A DNA stretch of 36,232 nucleotides, taken from NCBI GenBank assembly GCA_964585245.1, contig CAZPCV010000009.1:1-36232 (forward strand). The letters are read 5' to 3'. The translations under genes and the position numbers were made by a program. The stretch comes from CAZEDL01 sp964585245. GTDB lineage: Bacteria > Patescibacteriota > Patescibacteriia > Magasanikbacterales > GWA2-37-8. Shown here one piece after another: positions 1-6,778 of the stretch (position 1 is the first letter of the stretch; each line of letters begins with the position of its first letter). The notes beneath the pieces are model-generated. The model worked only from the letters and a program-made list of their open reading frames with translations, searched no databases and was not told the origin of the DNA.

Positions 1-248
1 TAAACCTGTTCTAGCAACCAACCGCGCTGCTCTTTTAGCCCTGAATTTTCTTCAACTTTTTTGGCAACTAAGGCTTTGTAATATCCTGAATGAGCTGGTG
101 CCATAACCTCTGCGCTGACCGTTTTTTCTTCTTGTTTTATTAGTGAAACATGGATACTTTTGCATGAGCTACAAACGGCATCTATTTTTTTCTTTTCGCT
201 AGTGAACACAGCCGAGCAGTCTTGACATTTGTATTGGTTGATCGTCAT
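1..248 (-). CDS. Zinc-ribbon protein, partial (C-terminus outside window)
   Basis: The reading frame starts at ATG 248-246, overlaps the ninG stop codon as ATGA, and runs off the left edge after 82 codons without a stop. The N-terminus MTINQYKCQDCSAVF followed by a second pair, CSSC, gives a CxxC-x17-CxxC zinc ribbon at about residues 8-32. The rest is charged and probably helical. The function is unknown. Translational coupling to ninG places it in the phage-like operon. Small zinc-ribbon proteins of this kind are frequent in phage early regions, but I recognise no specific family. Confidence 0.6.
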   Translation of the reverse strand, partial: MTINQYKCQDCSAVFTSEKKKIDAVCSSCKSIHVSLIKQEEKTVSAEVMAPAHSGYYKALVAKKVEENSGLKEQRGWLLEQV

Positions 249-676
249 AAAAATGTCTTTAAAAGTTCATTGTATTTTTTAATCAATTCTTGTAATTCAT
301 GTGGGGTAAATTTTTTTAATTTTTCGCCGTCATCTATTAGTTTTTTCAACCATTCATGACCATAATTGTTGAGAAGATACTTGGTATAGGATGGATAATT
401 GCCGTTTCTGGCTACATTGCACTCATACCCGCCAGGGTGGCAATTCCTAACGTCCCACCTAGTATTGAGCTTGCTACGGCTGTTATAGTGCATATTTTGG
501 GCTTCCTGCCACGGCATCCTCTTACCACAACACACGCAACTAATGTACCCTTTAAAATCTGCTGCTCGTCGGCGTATGTATAGGCTGAAAACACGATCAA
601 GCTCTTTTTTTAATTTACTGAATGAGGGAGTCTTGCCAAGCTTTCTTTTTAGATTCCCACCAAGTTTTGAGTGCAT
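245..676 (-). CDS. ninG: NinG/Rap-family recombination endonuclease
   Basis: A 143-residue protein resembling the lambda NinG (Rap) family, which are structure-specific endonucleases acting on recombination intermediates such as Holliday junctions. What is visible is a basic N-terminus, then CVCCGKRMP (about residues 47-55), a His-containing segment with NMHYNSRS, and WDVRNCHPGGYECN, which match the family's CxxCG...H...N-H-x-C-x2-CN metal-binding layout. A Tyr-rich segment and a Lys-rich C-terminus follow. It is shorter than lambda NinG (about 200 residues). It shares ATGA with the next gene downstream and sits with RecT and YqaJ, which fits a role in phage recombination. There is no Shine-Dalgarno motif upstream. 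Confidence 0.75.
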   Translation of the reverse strand: MHSKLGGNLKRKLGKTPSFSKLKKELDRVFSLYIRRRAADFKGYISCVCCGKRMPWQEAQNMHYNSRSKLNTRWDVRNCHPGGYECNVARNGNYPSYTKYLLNNYGHEWLKKLIDDGEKLKKFTPHELQELIKKYNELLKTFL

Positions 677-688
677 AAAGTAAAATGT

Positions 689-811
689 TTACCATATAAA
701 CGGTACGTTTAAATCTTTTTCACAATCAGGACACCAGGCTATAGGGGCGTTCATTAGTTCCTCATCGCCTTCAAATTCTCTTTTACAGTTGTCACAAAAT
801 AGTTTTGTCAT
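689..811 (-). CDS. Small zinc-ribbon protein (40 aa)
   Basis: A 40-codon frame, ATG 811-809 to TAA 691-689. It begins MTKLFCDNCKREFEG and has a second pair in AWCPDCEK, giving CxxC-x19-CPxC, a complete minimal zinc ribbon. It lies in a gap between the 175-residue protein and ninG that would otherwise be empty, in the same direction and with tight spacing. The function is unknown. The paired cysteines are the main reason to believe it is a gene. Confidence 0.6.
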   Translation of the reverse strand: MTKLFCDNCKREFEGDEELMNAPIAWCPDCEKDLNVPFIW

Positions 812-826
812 ACTTTTTTCTTCGTA

Positions 827-1354
827 TTAAGCCCCTTCCTCCATGAGTCTCGTGCCGGTGCGCTCACTCAAACGAATCTTAATAATGCTTTGAATGAATG
901 AGACTGTTGTATCGGCGCTATTGACTACAGCCTCATAGGAATTTTTGTGCTGTTCGCGCCACAAGATTTCTGTTGCAAATTCTCCCAGCTGTTCTTTGGC
1001 TATTGCTCTGGCTTCGGTCACTCCCACTGAATCGGTCTTATTCATGAGTGTCACGCTTGAGAGTAATTCCTCGTAGGATTGTTCCGAGGCGTCCCGCTCT
1101 GCTCGTTTGATTGATGTTGTTGTCGCAACGCTCAGTTTGTTTCCAATGATCTTGGCCCCTAGTGTACTGAGAATAGGCAACGGGACGGTATCAATTTTGT
1201 GGCGGTATAATTCACGCAACGTCTGGACTATTTCGTCTACATTCTGATCTTCGGCCATGAGCTGTTTTAATGTTTTGATATTAGCGAGTTTTGCATCCAT
1301 AAGCGCCCGCCAGCGTTGTTGCATCATGCTTTCTTTTTGTGTTGTTTCGCTCAT
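827..1354 (-). CDS. Hypothetical helical phage protein (175 aa)
   Basis: A 175-residue protein of unknown function. It has no signal peptide, membrane segment or cysteine. The composition suggests an all-helical fold, with an N-terminal stretch rich in Met, Gln and Arg followed by amphipathic helices, including the segment around SVGVTEARAIAKEQLGEF. Its ATG overlaps the stop of the upstream zinc-ribbon gene (ATGA), so the two are probably translationally coupled. It is part of the phage early operon. I do not recognise a family. Confidence 0.65.
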   Translation of the reverse strand: MSETTQKESMMQQRWRALMDAKLANIKTLKQLMAEDQNVDEIVQTLRELYRHKIDTVPLPILSTLGAKIIGNKLSVATTTSIKRAERDASEQSYEELLSSVTLMNKTDSVGVTEARAIAKEQLGEFATEILWREQHKNSYEAVVNSADTTVSFIQSIIKIRLSERTGTRLMEEGA

Positions 1355-1605
1355 AAGTTATAGGTTTTAAGATGGGTACAATCCCCGCACCAGCCGCACC
1401 GGACCATGTATCTTTTTTCGTCAAGCACTATTAGCGCCTGGTTGCTGCAAAAACGACATTTGATAGTTTTCCCGACGATTGATTTGCCGAGTTTCGTACG
1501 CGGAATAATTTCCTGAATATGCTCTGGGCTTGTAGTGGTACGAGTAGCCACAGGGGCAGTCATAATCGGTATACTTGATTGGCTCGAATTGATTGGCTGG
1601 GTCAT
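1351..1605 (-). CDS. Zinc-ribbon ORF B, overlapping ORF A
   Basis: An 84-residue frame whose C-terminal half is a clear zinc ribbon: IKCRFCSNQ at about residues 49-57, then VRCGWCGDC near residues 68-76. The N-terminal 45 residues are rich in Thr, Ser and Pro and overlap ORF A (1421-1681) by 185 bp in the +1 frame. This long overlap is unusual. ATG codons at 1605 or 1563 could start the protein, or the domain could be reached from ORF A by a frameshift. Its stop overlaps the start of the 175-residue gene as ATGA. The function is unknown. Confidence 0.5.
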   Translation of the reverse strand: MTQPINSSQSSIPIMTAPVATRTTTSPEHIQEIIPRTKLGKSIVGKTIKCRFCSNQALIVLDEKRYMVRCGWCGDCTHLKTYNL

Positions 1606-1681
1606 ACAAAACCGTTACATTATTGAGATATTTGCCTTGGCAATTACGGCACATCCACATCCTGAAAACCTTACATGACAT
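1421..1681 (-). CDS. Zinc-ribbon ORF A, overlapping dnaB and ORF B
   Basis: An 86-residue frame beginning 11 bp inside the dnaB 3' end. It carries WMCRNCQGKY at about residues 9-18 and YDCPCGYSYHY near residue 41, a plausible zinc ribbon with CxxC and CPCG knuckles. After about residue 55 the sequence loses coding character, just where ORF B becomes convincing. Either the gene ends in a nonsense tail, or A and B are two halves of one double-zinc-ribbon protein joined by a +1 shift. The function is unknown. Confidence 0.5.
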   Translation of the reverse strand: MSCKVFRMWMCRNCQGKYLNNVTVLYDPANQFEPIKYTDYDCPCGYSYHYKPRAYSGNYSAYETRQINRRENYQMSFLQQPGANSA

Positions 1682-3017
1682 ATTTGCCTCCGCGGGCTTC
1701 TACGGGTATATACGGCAGCCCTGCCTCGTACTTACCGCTCTTGAGCCACATGCAATAGTCTTCTATCTTGCCAGTGAATCCGTGGCGGTTTTTAAAGATC
1801 GTTATTTTCACCGGGACGAACTCATCATCGGCCCCCTCTTTTTTTCGGTCACGTTCCAGTCTAATTGCCAGGTCGGCCACTGCCTCGAGCGCACCCGTTC
1901 CCTTAAATCCGGCGCCCGCTCCGTTCCCCTTTTCGCTCTCATTGCTGATCTGCGAAACGATATAGATGGTTATTCCGAGCTCGCGGGCTATGGCCTGGAG
2001 TGATACTGCGGATTGAGTCAAAATATCGTATTCGCGCATTGCCTTTGACTCACTGATAATATTCTGAACGTAGTCAACAACTACGAACTTTACTCCGAGC
2101 GTATACACGTCTTTTCTGATCAGCATTTTTATTTTTTCGATGTCAAAGAAAGTAGTGTGGACGTAGAGCGGGGCCCGGCTAAAAAAGTCTTTTGCCTCCT
2201 CGATTCGGTGCGCGGTTTGAAGATCGTTTTTGCCTTTAATCACCGCCATAGAGCTGATATTCGTTCTGATACCGATGAGGCGTGCCAGGGTATCTACCCG
2301 GCTCATTTCAAGGCTCACAATCGCGGTGGGTACGTTTTGCTGCAGTAGGCTATGAACGATGTTAAGAGCAAACTGAGTCTTGCCGGTTGAGGTCCAGCCA
2401 CCAACTACCCAGATATGCCCGGGACGGATGCCGTCAATGTGCTGGTCTATTTTTTCGATGCCGGACTGGTAGCCGATATACTTTTGCCCGTTTTGGTATT
2501 TTATTGAGTATTCGTCCTGCACTTCGTCCAACTCGGAAATTATCGCTTTGATTGAATCATTAGTCTGGGTAATGGCGTTGATCTTGATGAGGTTGCTCTG
2601 CGTTTCTGCCAAAACCGCTGAGATGTCTTTTTCCTCGTCGGCGATGATCGAGAAGTTTTGATATTGCGCTGTTATGAGTTGCCGCCTGATCGAGTGACCT
2701 TTGACAATTTCGGCGTAGCGCTGAACGTTAGAAGAACTGACAACGTGGTTGATGAGATCGGCGAGATAAGCATAGCCGCCAATTTTTTCCGTTGTTTTTT
2801 GCGTGTCGAGTTCCTGGCCAACTGTTAAAAGTTCGATATCGCGCCCGGCCTTGAACATTTCCATGATTGCGTTGTAAATGAGCTTGTGCTTTTCAAAGTA
2901 GAAGTCGGGCGGCTCGATCGTGTCTGAAATTTTGAATATCGCTTCGTGATCTATGAGTAGCGCCCCGAGTACTGCTTTTTCCATCCGTTCATCGTATGGA
3001 TAATTGATGTCGTTCAT
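1671..3017 (-). CDS. dnaB: DnaB-like replicative helicase
   Basis: A hexameric replicative DNA helicase of the phage element, 448 residues. The N-terminal DnaB domain (about residues 1-105) includes the helical segment around EKAVLGALLID. The RecA-like C-terminal domain carries Walker A GGWTSTGKTQ (about residues 205-215), a Walker B strand ending FVVVDYVQNI, and a later segment with GTGALEAVADLAIRLERD. I chose ATG 3017 over an upstream ATG at 3086 because it has a strong AGGAGG Shine-Dalgarno motif 4 nt upstream and overlaps the stop of the organizer gene (ATGA). The extra 23 residues of the longer version are only Arg/Lys-rich. No DnaC-type loader is seen nearby. Confidence 0.92.
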   Translation of the reverse strand: MNDINYPYDERMEKAVLGALLIDHEAIFKISDTIEPPDFYFEKHKLIYNAIMEMFKAGRDIELLTVGQELDTQKTTEKIGGYAYLADLINHVVSSSNVQRYAEIVKGHSIRRQLITAQYQNFSIIADEEKDISAVLAETQSNLIKINAITQTNDSIKAIISELDEVQDEYSIKYQNGQKYIGYQSGIEKIDQHIDGIRPGHIWVVGGWTSTGKTQFALNIVHSLLQQNVPTAIVSLEMSRVDTLARLIGIRTNISSMAVIKGKNDLQTAHRIEEAKDFFSRAPLYVHTTFFDIEKIKMLIRKDVYTLGVKFVVVDYVQNIISESKAMREYDILTQSAVSLQAIARELGITIYIVSQISNESEKGNGAGAGFKGTGALEAVADLAIRLERDRKKEGADDEFVPVKITIFKNRHGFTGKIEDYCMWLKSGKYEAGLPYIPVEARGGKYVM

Positions 3018-3883
3018 AACGTCCTCCTTTCTGCCACTTCCTTTTCTCTCGGCGCGTTTTCTTGCGGTTCGCCGCCTTTGTGCCACTGCCTGATTTTTTC
3101 GTAATTCTTCCAGGCTGTAATCGGCGTCCAGTCGAGGCCCTTAGCCGCATAGTACCTGCCGGCAATCTCTAGCGCTTCGATAACTTTGTCCGGGTCTTTT
3201 AGCTGCCGATACAGTGCGGATAGCCCCTTGCTGATCTTGTTTGCATCGTATTGCTCGTTTGGCTCTAGTTCTATTTTGGCGGCTACGAGATAAGCGCGGG
3301 CAAAAACCATCATCGTTTTACTGCCGTATTTACTTTTTGATTTTCTTCCGTCATCGGGTACGTAGGTAATTTCTTCTAGGCTCATAATATCGTCGTTAAT
3401 CTTGATATACGCGGCTTTAGCCGCAGGATTGTTTTGTATTGGCAGTTGATTTTCAATCTTTGTCTTTTGAGTAGTAACTAACCTAACCTTACCTAACCTA
3501 ACCTGTGGTGCCGGTTGGTTGCCAAATTGACAACCAACGTTTTTTATCTCGGTATATGACTTGTTTTCTTTTAAAATTAAGCTGTTTTTTTCTTCTACAA
3601 ACCGGGTAGGTTTGTAGCGGTCATTTCTGATCATGTTGTGAATGAGCCAGTGCTTAATAACGACGACACCAGTATCAAAAGCCAGTAAGAATCGCTTTGC
3701 TAGCAAAATTTTCAGATCATCCTCCGCAAAACCGCACGCTCTCATTAAAATTCTCGGCTGAATGAATCCGTCGTCATCCGCGTTCATTCCAAGGTGGAAA
3801 TACAGCGCTTGGGAGGATATGGGCATGGTCAGAAATTCGTCGCTTTCTACTATTTCGGGGCTGAACATTCGGCGTTGTGACAT
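3014..3883 (-). CDS. Phage replisome organizer / replication initiator
   Basis: A 289-residue protein whose N-terminus (MSQRRMFSPEIVESDEF, then the ALYFHLGMNADDDGFI region) matches the phage replisome-organizer N-terminal winged-helix domain, which binds origin DNA. The middle (about residues 100-170) is low-complexity and encoded by an origin-like repeat cluster. The C-terminal part resembles the helicase-interacting, DnaD-like half (KDPDKVIEALEIAGRYY). It directly precedes dnaB, as expected for an initiator that recruits the helicase. This family's role is established in phages of Gram-positive bacteria. The exact origin here is inferred. Confidence 0.85.
   Translation of the reverse strand: MSQRRMFSPEIVESDEFLTMPISSQALYFHLGMNADDDGFIQPRILMRACGFAEDDLKILLAKRFLLAFDTGVVVIKHWLIHNMIRNDRYKPTRFVEEKNSLILKENKSYTEIKNVGCQFGNQPAPQVRLGKVRLVTTQKTKIENQLPIQNNPAAKAAYIKINDDIMSLEEITYVPDDGRKSKSKYGSKTMMVFARAYLVAAKIELEPNEQYDANKISKGLSALYRQLKDPDKVIEALEIAGRYYAAKGLDWTPITAWKNYEKIRQWHKGGEPQENAPREKEVAERRTL
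3479..3600. other. Candidate phage replication origin inside the initiator gene
   Basis: Three origin-like elements lie side by side. Five tandem 5-bp units, TAACC TAACC TTACC TAACC TAACC, occupy 3479-3503. A perfect 8-bp inverted repeat, GTTGGTTG / CAACCAAC with a 9-nt spacer, lies at 3514-3538. An AT-rich stretch follows at 3539-3600 and could act as an unwinding element. In lambda and several Gram-positive phages the origin lies within the initiator gene, so the position fits. The repeats encode a low-complexity linker. Function is inferred. Confidence 0.5.
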
Positions 3884-3894
3884 ATGTTTATTTT

Positions 3895-4308
3895 TTAGAA
3901 TGGAATTTGATCGACCGAGATTTCCTCCTCTGCTTTTTCTTTTGGCTTACTATCCTCGACGACTATCGTACCGTTGAATTCATTGGCGAGACTTTGAATG
4001 TGTTTAAAATTCATTTTTTGCAGCTCGGCCAAAATTTTTTCGAGGAGTGCTACAACAGGATTCGGCGATGCCTTCGTGTTCTCGTTCTGCTCGAAGTTGT
4101 AATATCCCCTATCGTTTTGATTGACCGTAATGTCTACGGTATCGCCGGGGTTCCATGTTTTGGTGATCTCATCTCCGAAGCCGGATATTTTCACATCTTT
4201 GTGTTCTTGGGTGCTGTATGTAGTTATGACGCAGGAGGTGTAAGGCTTGCCGGAGTTTTTTCCGGTTCTTTGGGTGTACTGAATGTTTTTAATGAGGATT
4301 TTTGTCAT
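3895..4308 (-). CDS. ssb: SSB-like single-stranded DNA-binding protein
   Basis: A 137-residue protein with an N-terminal region compatible with an OB fold (about residues 1-70; basic start MTKILIKNIQYTQRTGK, then KDVKISGFGDEITKTW), a linker, and an acidic tail ending EEEISVDQIPF. The tail closely resembles the SSB C-terminal tip (DDxIPF) that recruits recombination and replication proteins. It sits between the replisome organizer and the recombination genes, where phage SSBs usually lie. The core is divergent, so this call rests mainly on the tail, size and context. Confidence 0.7.
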   Translation of the reverse strand: MTKILIKNIQYTQRTGKNSGKPYTSCVITTYSTQEHKDVKISGFGDEITKTWNPGDTVDITVNQNDRGYYNFEQNENTKASPNPVVALLEKILAELQKMNFKHIQSLANEFNGTIVVEDSKPKEKAEEEISVDQIPF

Positions 4309-4311
4309 ATT

Positions 4312-5139
4312 TTATTTGCTAAATTCGGCAATTTTCTTAAAAAGAACGTAGCCGGTTTCTGATTCAATAATCTTGAAGTCTCCGCGGGTAGCGTCGGTGC
4401 ATCCATGTGATTCGAGAAAGGTTTTAAATTTTTTGCTTTTTTCGAGCTTGGCGGCCGCCTTGCGCGCCTCTTCCTCATCGCGCTCTTTTCTAGCTTTTTC
4501 TTCGGCTTCTTTTTGTACCTGTGCTTCTTTCGCGCGTCGCTCACCGTCTAGTCTGGCTTGCTCAATGGCATCTAGCCTTTCCTTTTCTCGCTGCATTGCC
4601 AATTCTTTTTCTTTTAATTCTTTCTCTTTAGCTTCGATCTCTGCTTGTTTGGCTTTGAGCTCTGCTTCTTTTTTAAGGTTTTCACTTATTATCCGGGCAT
4701 TTATGAGCAATGTGATAAGGGATTCAAAACTCACATCATCCAGCTCATTGATCTGCTCATCGCTCAACTGCTCGCCAACTTTTTCCTGTTCAAGCCGCGC
4801 CCGGCGTTCTGGTAATTTTCGCAGTCTCTCTTTTTTTATGGCGTACTGTTTAGCTTCTTCTTCGAGCTTCTCAAAGCGTTCCTCGTCTGGTTCGATAATC
4901 CCGATCAACTCTTTTTCTTTGGCAATCACAGCTTTAGAAAATTTAACGGCATCATCACGCAACTCTTTCCCTTTTTTCTCAATTCTGACTCTAGTGTTTT
5001 TGAGGAGCATTCGTTTTTCGTGCACTATCTCGAGCTGTTTTTTGTCTTCAAAATCTGTTATGGTAATTTGCTTACACTCATTAGCCATTTTTTGTAGCTC
5101 GGCAGTTGTGGGATCAAATTTTTCAATGTTTAAATCCAT
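4312..5139 (-). CDS. Coiled-coil phage protein of unknown function
   Basis: A 275-residue protein dominated by long charged helices. Residues about 150-245 are an almost uninterrupted Glu/Lys/Ala coiled coil, preceded by another helical region from about 40 to 130. A short globular C-terminal piece (about 245-275) contains HGCTDATRGDFKI. It lies between the YqaJ exonuclease and the SSB-like gene, so a structural or accessory role in recombination is possible. Phage proteins with this architecture are often found next to YqaJ/RecT, but I cannot name a family or activity. Confidence 0.7.
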   Translation of the reverse strand: MDLNIEKFDPTTAELQKMANECKQITITDFEDKKQLEIVHEKRMLLKNTRVRIEKKGKELRDDAVKFSKAVIAKEKELIGIIEPDEERFEKLEEEAKQYAIKKERLRKLPERRARLEQEKVGEQLSDEQINELDDVSFESLITLLINARIISENLKKEAELKAKQAEIEAKEKELKEKELAMQREKERLDAIEQARLDGERRAKEAQVQKEAEEKARKERDEEEARKAAAKLEKSKKFKTFLESHGCTDATRGDFKIIESETGYVLFKKIAEFSK

Positions 5140-5140
5140 A

Positions 5141-5743
5141 TTAAAAAGTTAATGAGTTTACAATTTCATTTACCTCTTCAAGTACACCCCTCTGGTAAAT
5201 GAGATATTTTTCTATATCTGATAAAACGTCTTTTCGACTAATCGTGATAAAGAAAAAATCTTTAACCGATAATCTAGGATCATAAAAACAGAAATAGAGC
5301 GTTTGGAGTTTGTCGTTAACAATGAAGTACTGGAGCTTTTGGAACTCGTATTCGCTCGGTATTTCTTGGGTTAGCAGGGCTTCAATGTGTTTAGCCGAAG
5401 ATAGGCATTTGACCTCTACCGCTTCTGTTTCACCAATAAATCCGTCCGGTGAGATAGCAATGTTTTCATCTTCTTCGCGTGTCCAAATAACCAGCGAGGT
5501 ATCAACGTTTTTGTTAGTTTCTTTTTTAAATCGTTCTATGGCTTCAGCTTCAAGTTCGTGGCCTCGATCTATTGGATTGTCACCATTAGGCGGCAGGGCT
5601 AGGCGTTCAGCGATAAGTTCGTAGTAGCCAATCTTTTTGCCAGTTCCTCGCAAGGTAATAATGTCTTTCAGTCGTGAGCCAGTAATTTTGCATTTTCTGG
5701 CTTCAAGCCACGCTTCTTGATTATCAAATTTTAGGGTTTTCAT
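5141..5743 (-). CDS. YqaJ-family phage recombination exonuclease
   Basis: A 200-residue nuclease of the YqaJ / lambda-exonuclease PD-(D/E)XK family, which resects double-strand ends to give the single strands used by RecT. Visible motifs are KITGSRL near residue 20, RGHELEAEAI near 60, the catalytic Asp in ISPDGFIG near 100, and the E-x-K motif in AVEVKCLS near 110. The gene overlaps recT by 20 bp. There is no Shine-Dalgarno motif; the leader is AT-rich. Length is normal for the family. YqaJ plus RecT is a standard phage two-component recombination pair. Confidence 0.9.
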   Translation of the reverse strand: MKTLKFDNQEAWLEARKCKITGSRLKDIITLRGTGKKIGYYELIAERLALPPNGDNPIDRGHELEAEAIERFKKETNKNVDTSLVIWTREEDENIAISPDGFIGETEAVEVKCLSSAKHIEALLTQEIPSEYEFQKLQYFIVNDKLQTLYFCFYDPRLSVKDFFFITISRKDVLSDIEKYLIYQRGVLEEVNEIVNSLTF

Positions 5744-6422
5744 ATTTTGTTTTTAAATTTTGCTTAATAGTTTCAAGTTCTTTTTTGGCTTGTGCCGGAA
5801 GTGAAGCCCACACTGTTTTGAGTTCGTCCATGTTTTTGCAGTTTTCCAGTTTGGCTTTGTGTTCTTCGATATTGACCACTTCGGCCTCGATGATATGTTC
5901 CTTGTCGTATTCTTCTTCGAGGTACATTTTGGCCGCTTCTTCTGGGCAAGCCATACGGAGCGCGTGCATTTCGGCCACCTTAGCAATCATGGTACGCGGC
6001 TTGCTGTGCCATTGGTTGCGTCCGGTGTTGTACTCATTGAAGTACACCGTGGCGGTGAACTCGCCGATATAATCCCCTACTTTCTTTTTGACCGTAACGG
6101 TACATGAGATAATCTTGCCGTCTTTTTCTTCAAATGTCGGGGCAGATTTTCCGACAATGCCACTTTTCATTCCAATTTTACGAGCGCAATCGATCGAAGT
6201 GACCAAGCTGTATTCCTTTCCAAAAGGAATGGCATAAACATTTTTTTGAAGAAAATCCGTGAAGGAAAAGCCTCTCATCATTCCCTCGAGCATGGCTCGT
6301 TTGGCTGTTTCAGCCTCTAAGCCTTTGAAGGTGGTAACAAGTAAGGTTTTGAGCGTTTCTTGATCTTGTATCTGTGTATTGATCTCTTTTTTTAATTCTG
6401 ATATAGTAAGTGCGTTAGTCAT
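5724..6422 (-). CDS. recT: RecT-family single-strand annealing protein
   Basis: A 232-residue RecT-type recombinase that anneals complementary single strands made by the YqaJ exonuclease. Recognisable core segments are MLEGMMRGFSFTDFLQKN, the SLVTSIDCARKIGMKSGI region, and KPRTMIAKVAEMHALRMACP, typical of the family's central domain. The C-terminal third is acidic and helical. I chose ATG 6422 because the upstream in-frame extension (to 6515) is a Lys/Arg-rich translation of a hairpin and of an acidic small ORF in another frame. A strong hairpin (6435-6467) lies just upstream of the start and may modulate expression. Confidence 0.88.
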   Translation of the reverse strand: MTNALTISELKKEINTQIQDQETLKTLLVTTFKGLEAETAKRAMLEGMMRGFSFTDFLQKNVYAIPFGKEYSLVTSIDCARKIGMKSGIVGKSAPTFEEKDGKIISCTVTVKKKVGDYIGEFTATVYFNEYNTGRNQWHSKPRTMIAKVAEMHALRMACPEEAAKMYLEEEYDKEHIIEAEVVNIEEHKAKLENCKNMDELKTVWASLPAQAKKELETIKQNLKTKYENPKI

Positions 6423-6434
6423 ATTTTTGGTAGT

Positions 6435-6467
6435 AAATCCGCTTCGCGCTGTAACGCTGGCGGATTT
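6435..6467 (-). promoter_or_regulatory. Hairpin in the recT leader
   Basis: AAATCCGC and GCGGATTT form a perfect 8-bp stem, with a possible inner GCG/CGC stem. The structure ends 12 nt before the recT ATG and begins just after the stop of the 29-codon ORF. On the minus strand it is not followed by a U-run, so it is more likely a translation or RNA-stability element than a terminator. On the plus strand T-rich sequence follows it, so bidirectional use is possible. Confidence 0.4.
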
Positions 6468-6468
6468 T

Positions 6469-6558
6469 TTAATTTTCTTCTGTTTCTTCCTCCTCTTCCT
6501 CGTCACGGTCATCAATGCCGGTGTCTAAATAGTCGATATTTGGTGGATAATTGGACAT
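6469..6558 (-). CDS. Acidic 29-residue small ORF
   Basis: ATG 6558-6556 to TAA 6471-6469. It starts MSNYPPNIDYLDTGIDDRDE and ends in a run of Glu. It begins 5 bp after the stop of the 44-codon ORF and fills the space before recT. It is very acidic and could be a DNA mimic or a tail-like peptide, but no family can be named and it may not be a gene. Confidence 0.35.
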   Translation of the reverse strand: MSNYPPNIDYLDTGIDDRDEEEEEETEEN

Positions 6559-6563
6559 ACTAG

Positions 6564-6698
6564 CTATATTTGACTAATGGCTTGAGCTTCTTCAATCGTC
6601 ATATGACGACGGATTTTACGAACTTCTGGCGACCAAGTGTTCGCGTCTGCATTGCAGGCGGCGCATAAATCTATTAGTTTCTCGATTGGGTAAGACAT
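6564..6698 (-). CDS. Small ORF (44 aa), first gene of the phage operon
   Basis: ATG 6698 gives a 44-residue protein starting MSYPIEKLIDLCAACNADAN, with a CxxC pair and a charged C-terminal helix (EVRKIRRHMTIEEAQAI). A longer version from ATG 6752 adds 18 mostly hydrophobic residues, but that segment lies inside a long hairpin. The longer start has an AGGAG motif 11 nt upstream, so it cannot be excluded. The function is unknown. Confidence 0.5.
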   Translation of the reverse strand: MSYPIEKLIDLCAACNADANTWSPEVRKIRRHMTIEEAQAISQI

Positions 6699-6705
6699 AA
6701 CAAAA

Positions 6706-6778
6706 AACACTATTGAAGAGATGAATACTCCGCCAAGGCGTTCCACGGCCATTGAGAGTTCATCTCCTCGATAGTGTT
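6706..6778 (-). promoter_or_regulatory. Long hairpin with U-run heading the phage operon (attenuator-like)
   Basis: Two 25-nt arms (6706-6730 and 6754-6778) match at 21 of 25 positions, and two of the four mismatches become G-U pairs in RNA. The loop itself holds a CGCC/GGCG mini-hairpin (6731-6740). On the minus strand the second arm is followed by TTTTTTGTT and then the ATG at 6698, so the element looks like an intrinsic terminator or attenuator just before the first phage gene. A 17-codon ORF (6763 to 6710) containing Trp-Pro-Trp spans it. Confidence 0.55.

Noticed and set aside
4305..4544. 79-residue Lys/Arg-rich minus-strand ORF
   Set aside because: Frame-shifted shadow of the coiled-coil gene; basic composition arises from GAA/AAG-rich codons read out of frame.
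4373..5152. 259-codon Ser-rich plus-strand ORF
   Set aside because: It is the antisense of the coiled-coil phage gene. The Ser/Phe/Leu-rich translation is the usual mirror of a Glu/Lys/Arg-rich coiled coil.
6564..6752. Longer 62-residue version of the first phage ORF
   Set aside because: The added 18 residues are read from the long hairpin; an AGGAG motif at 11 nt keeps the possibility open, but the 44-residue version is preferred.
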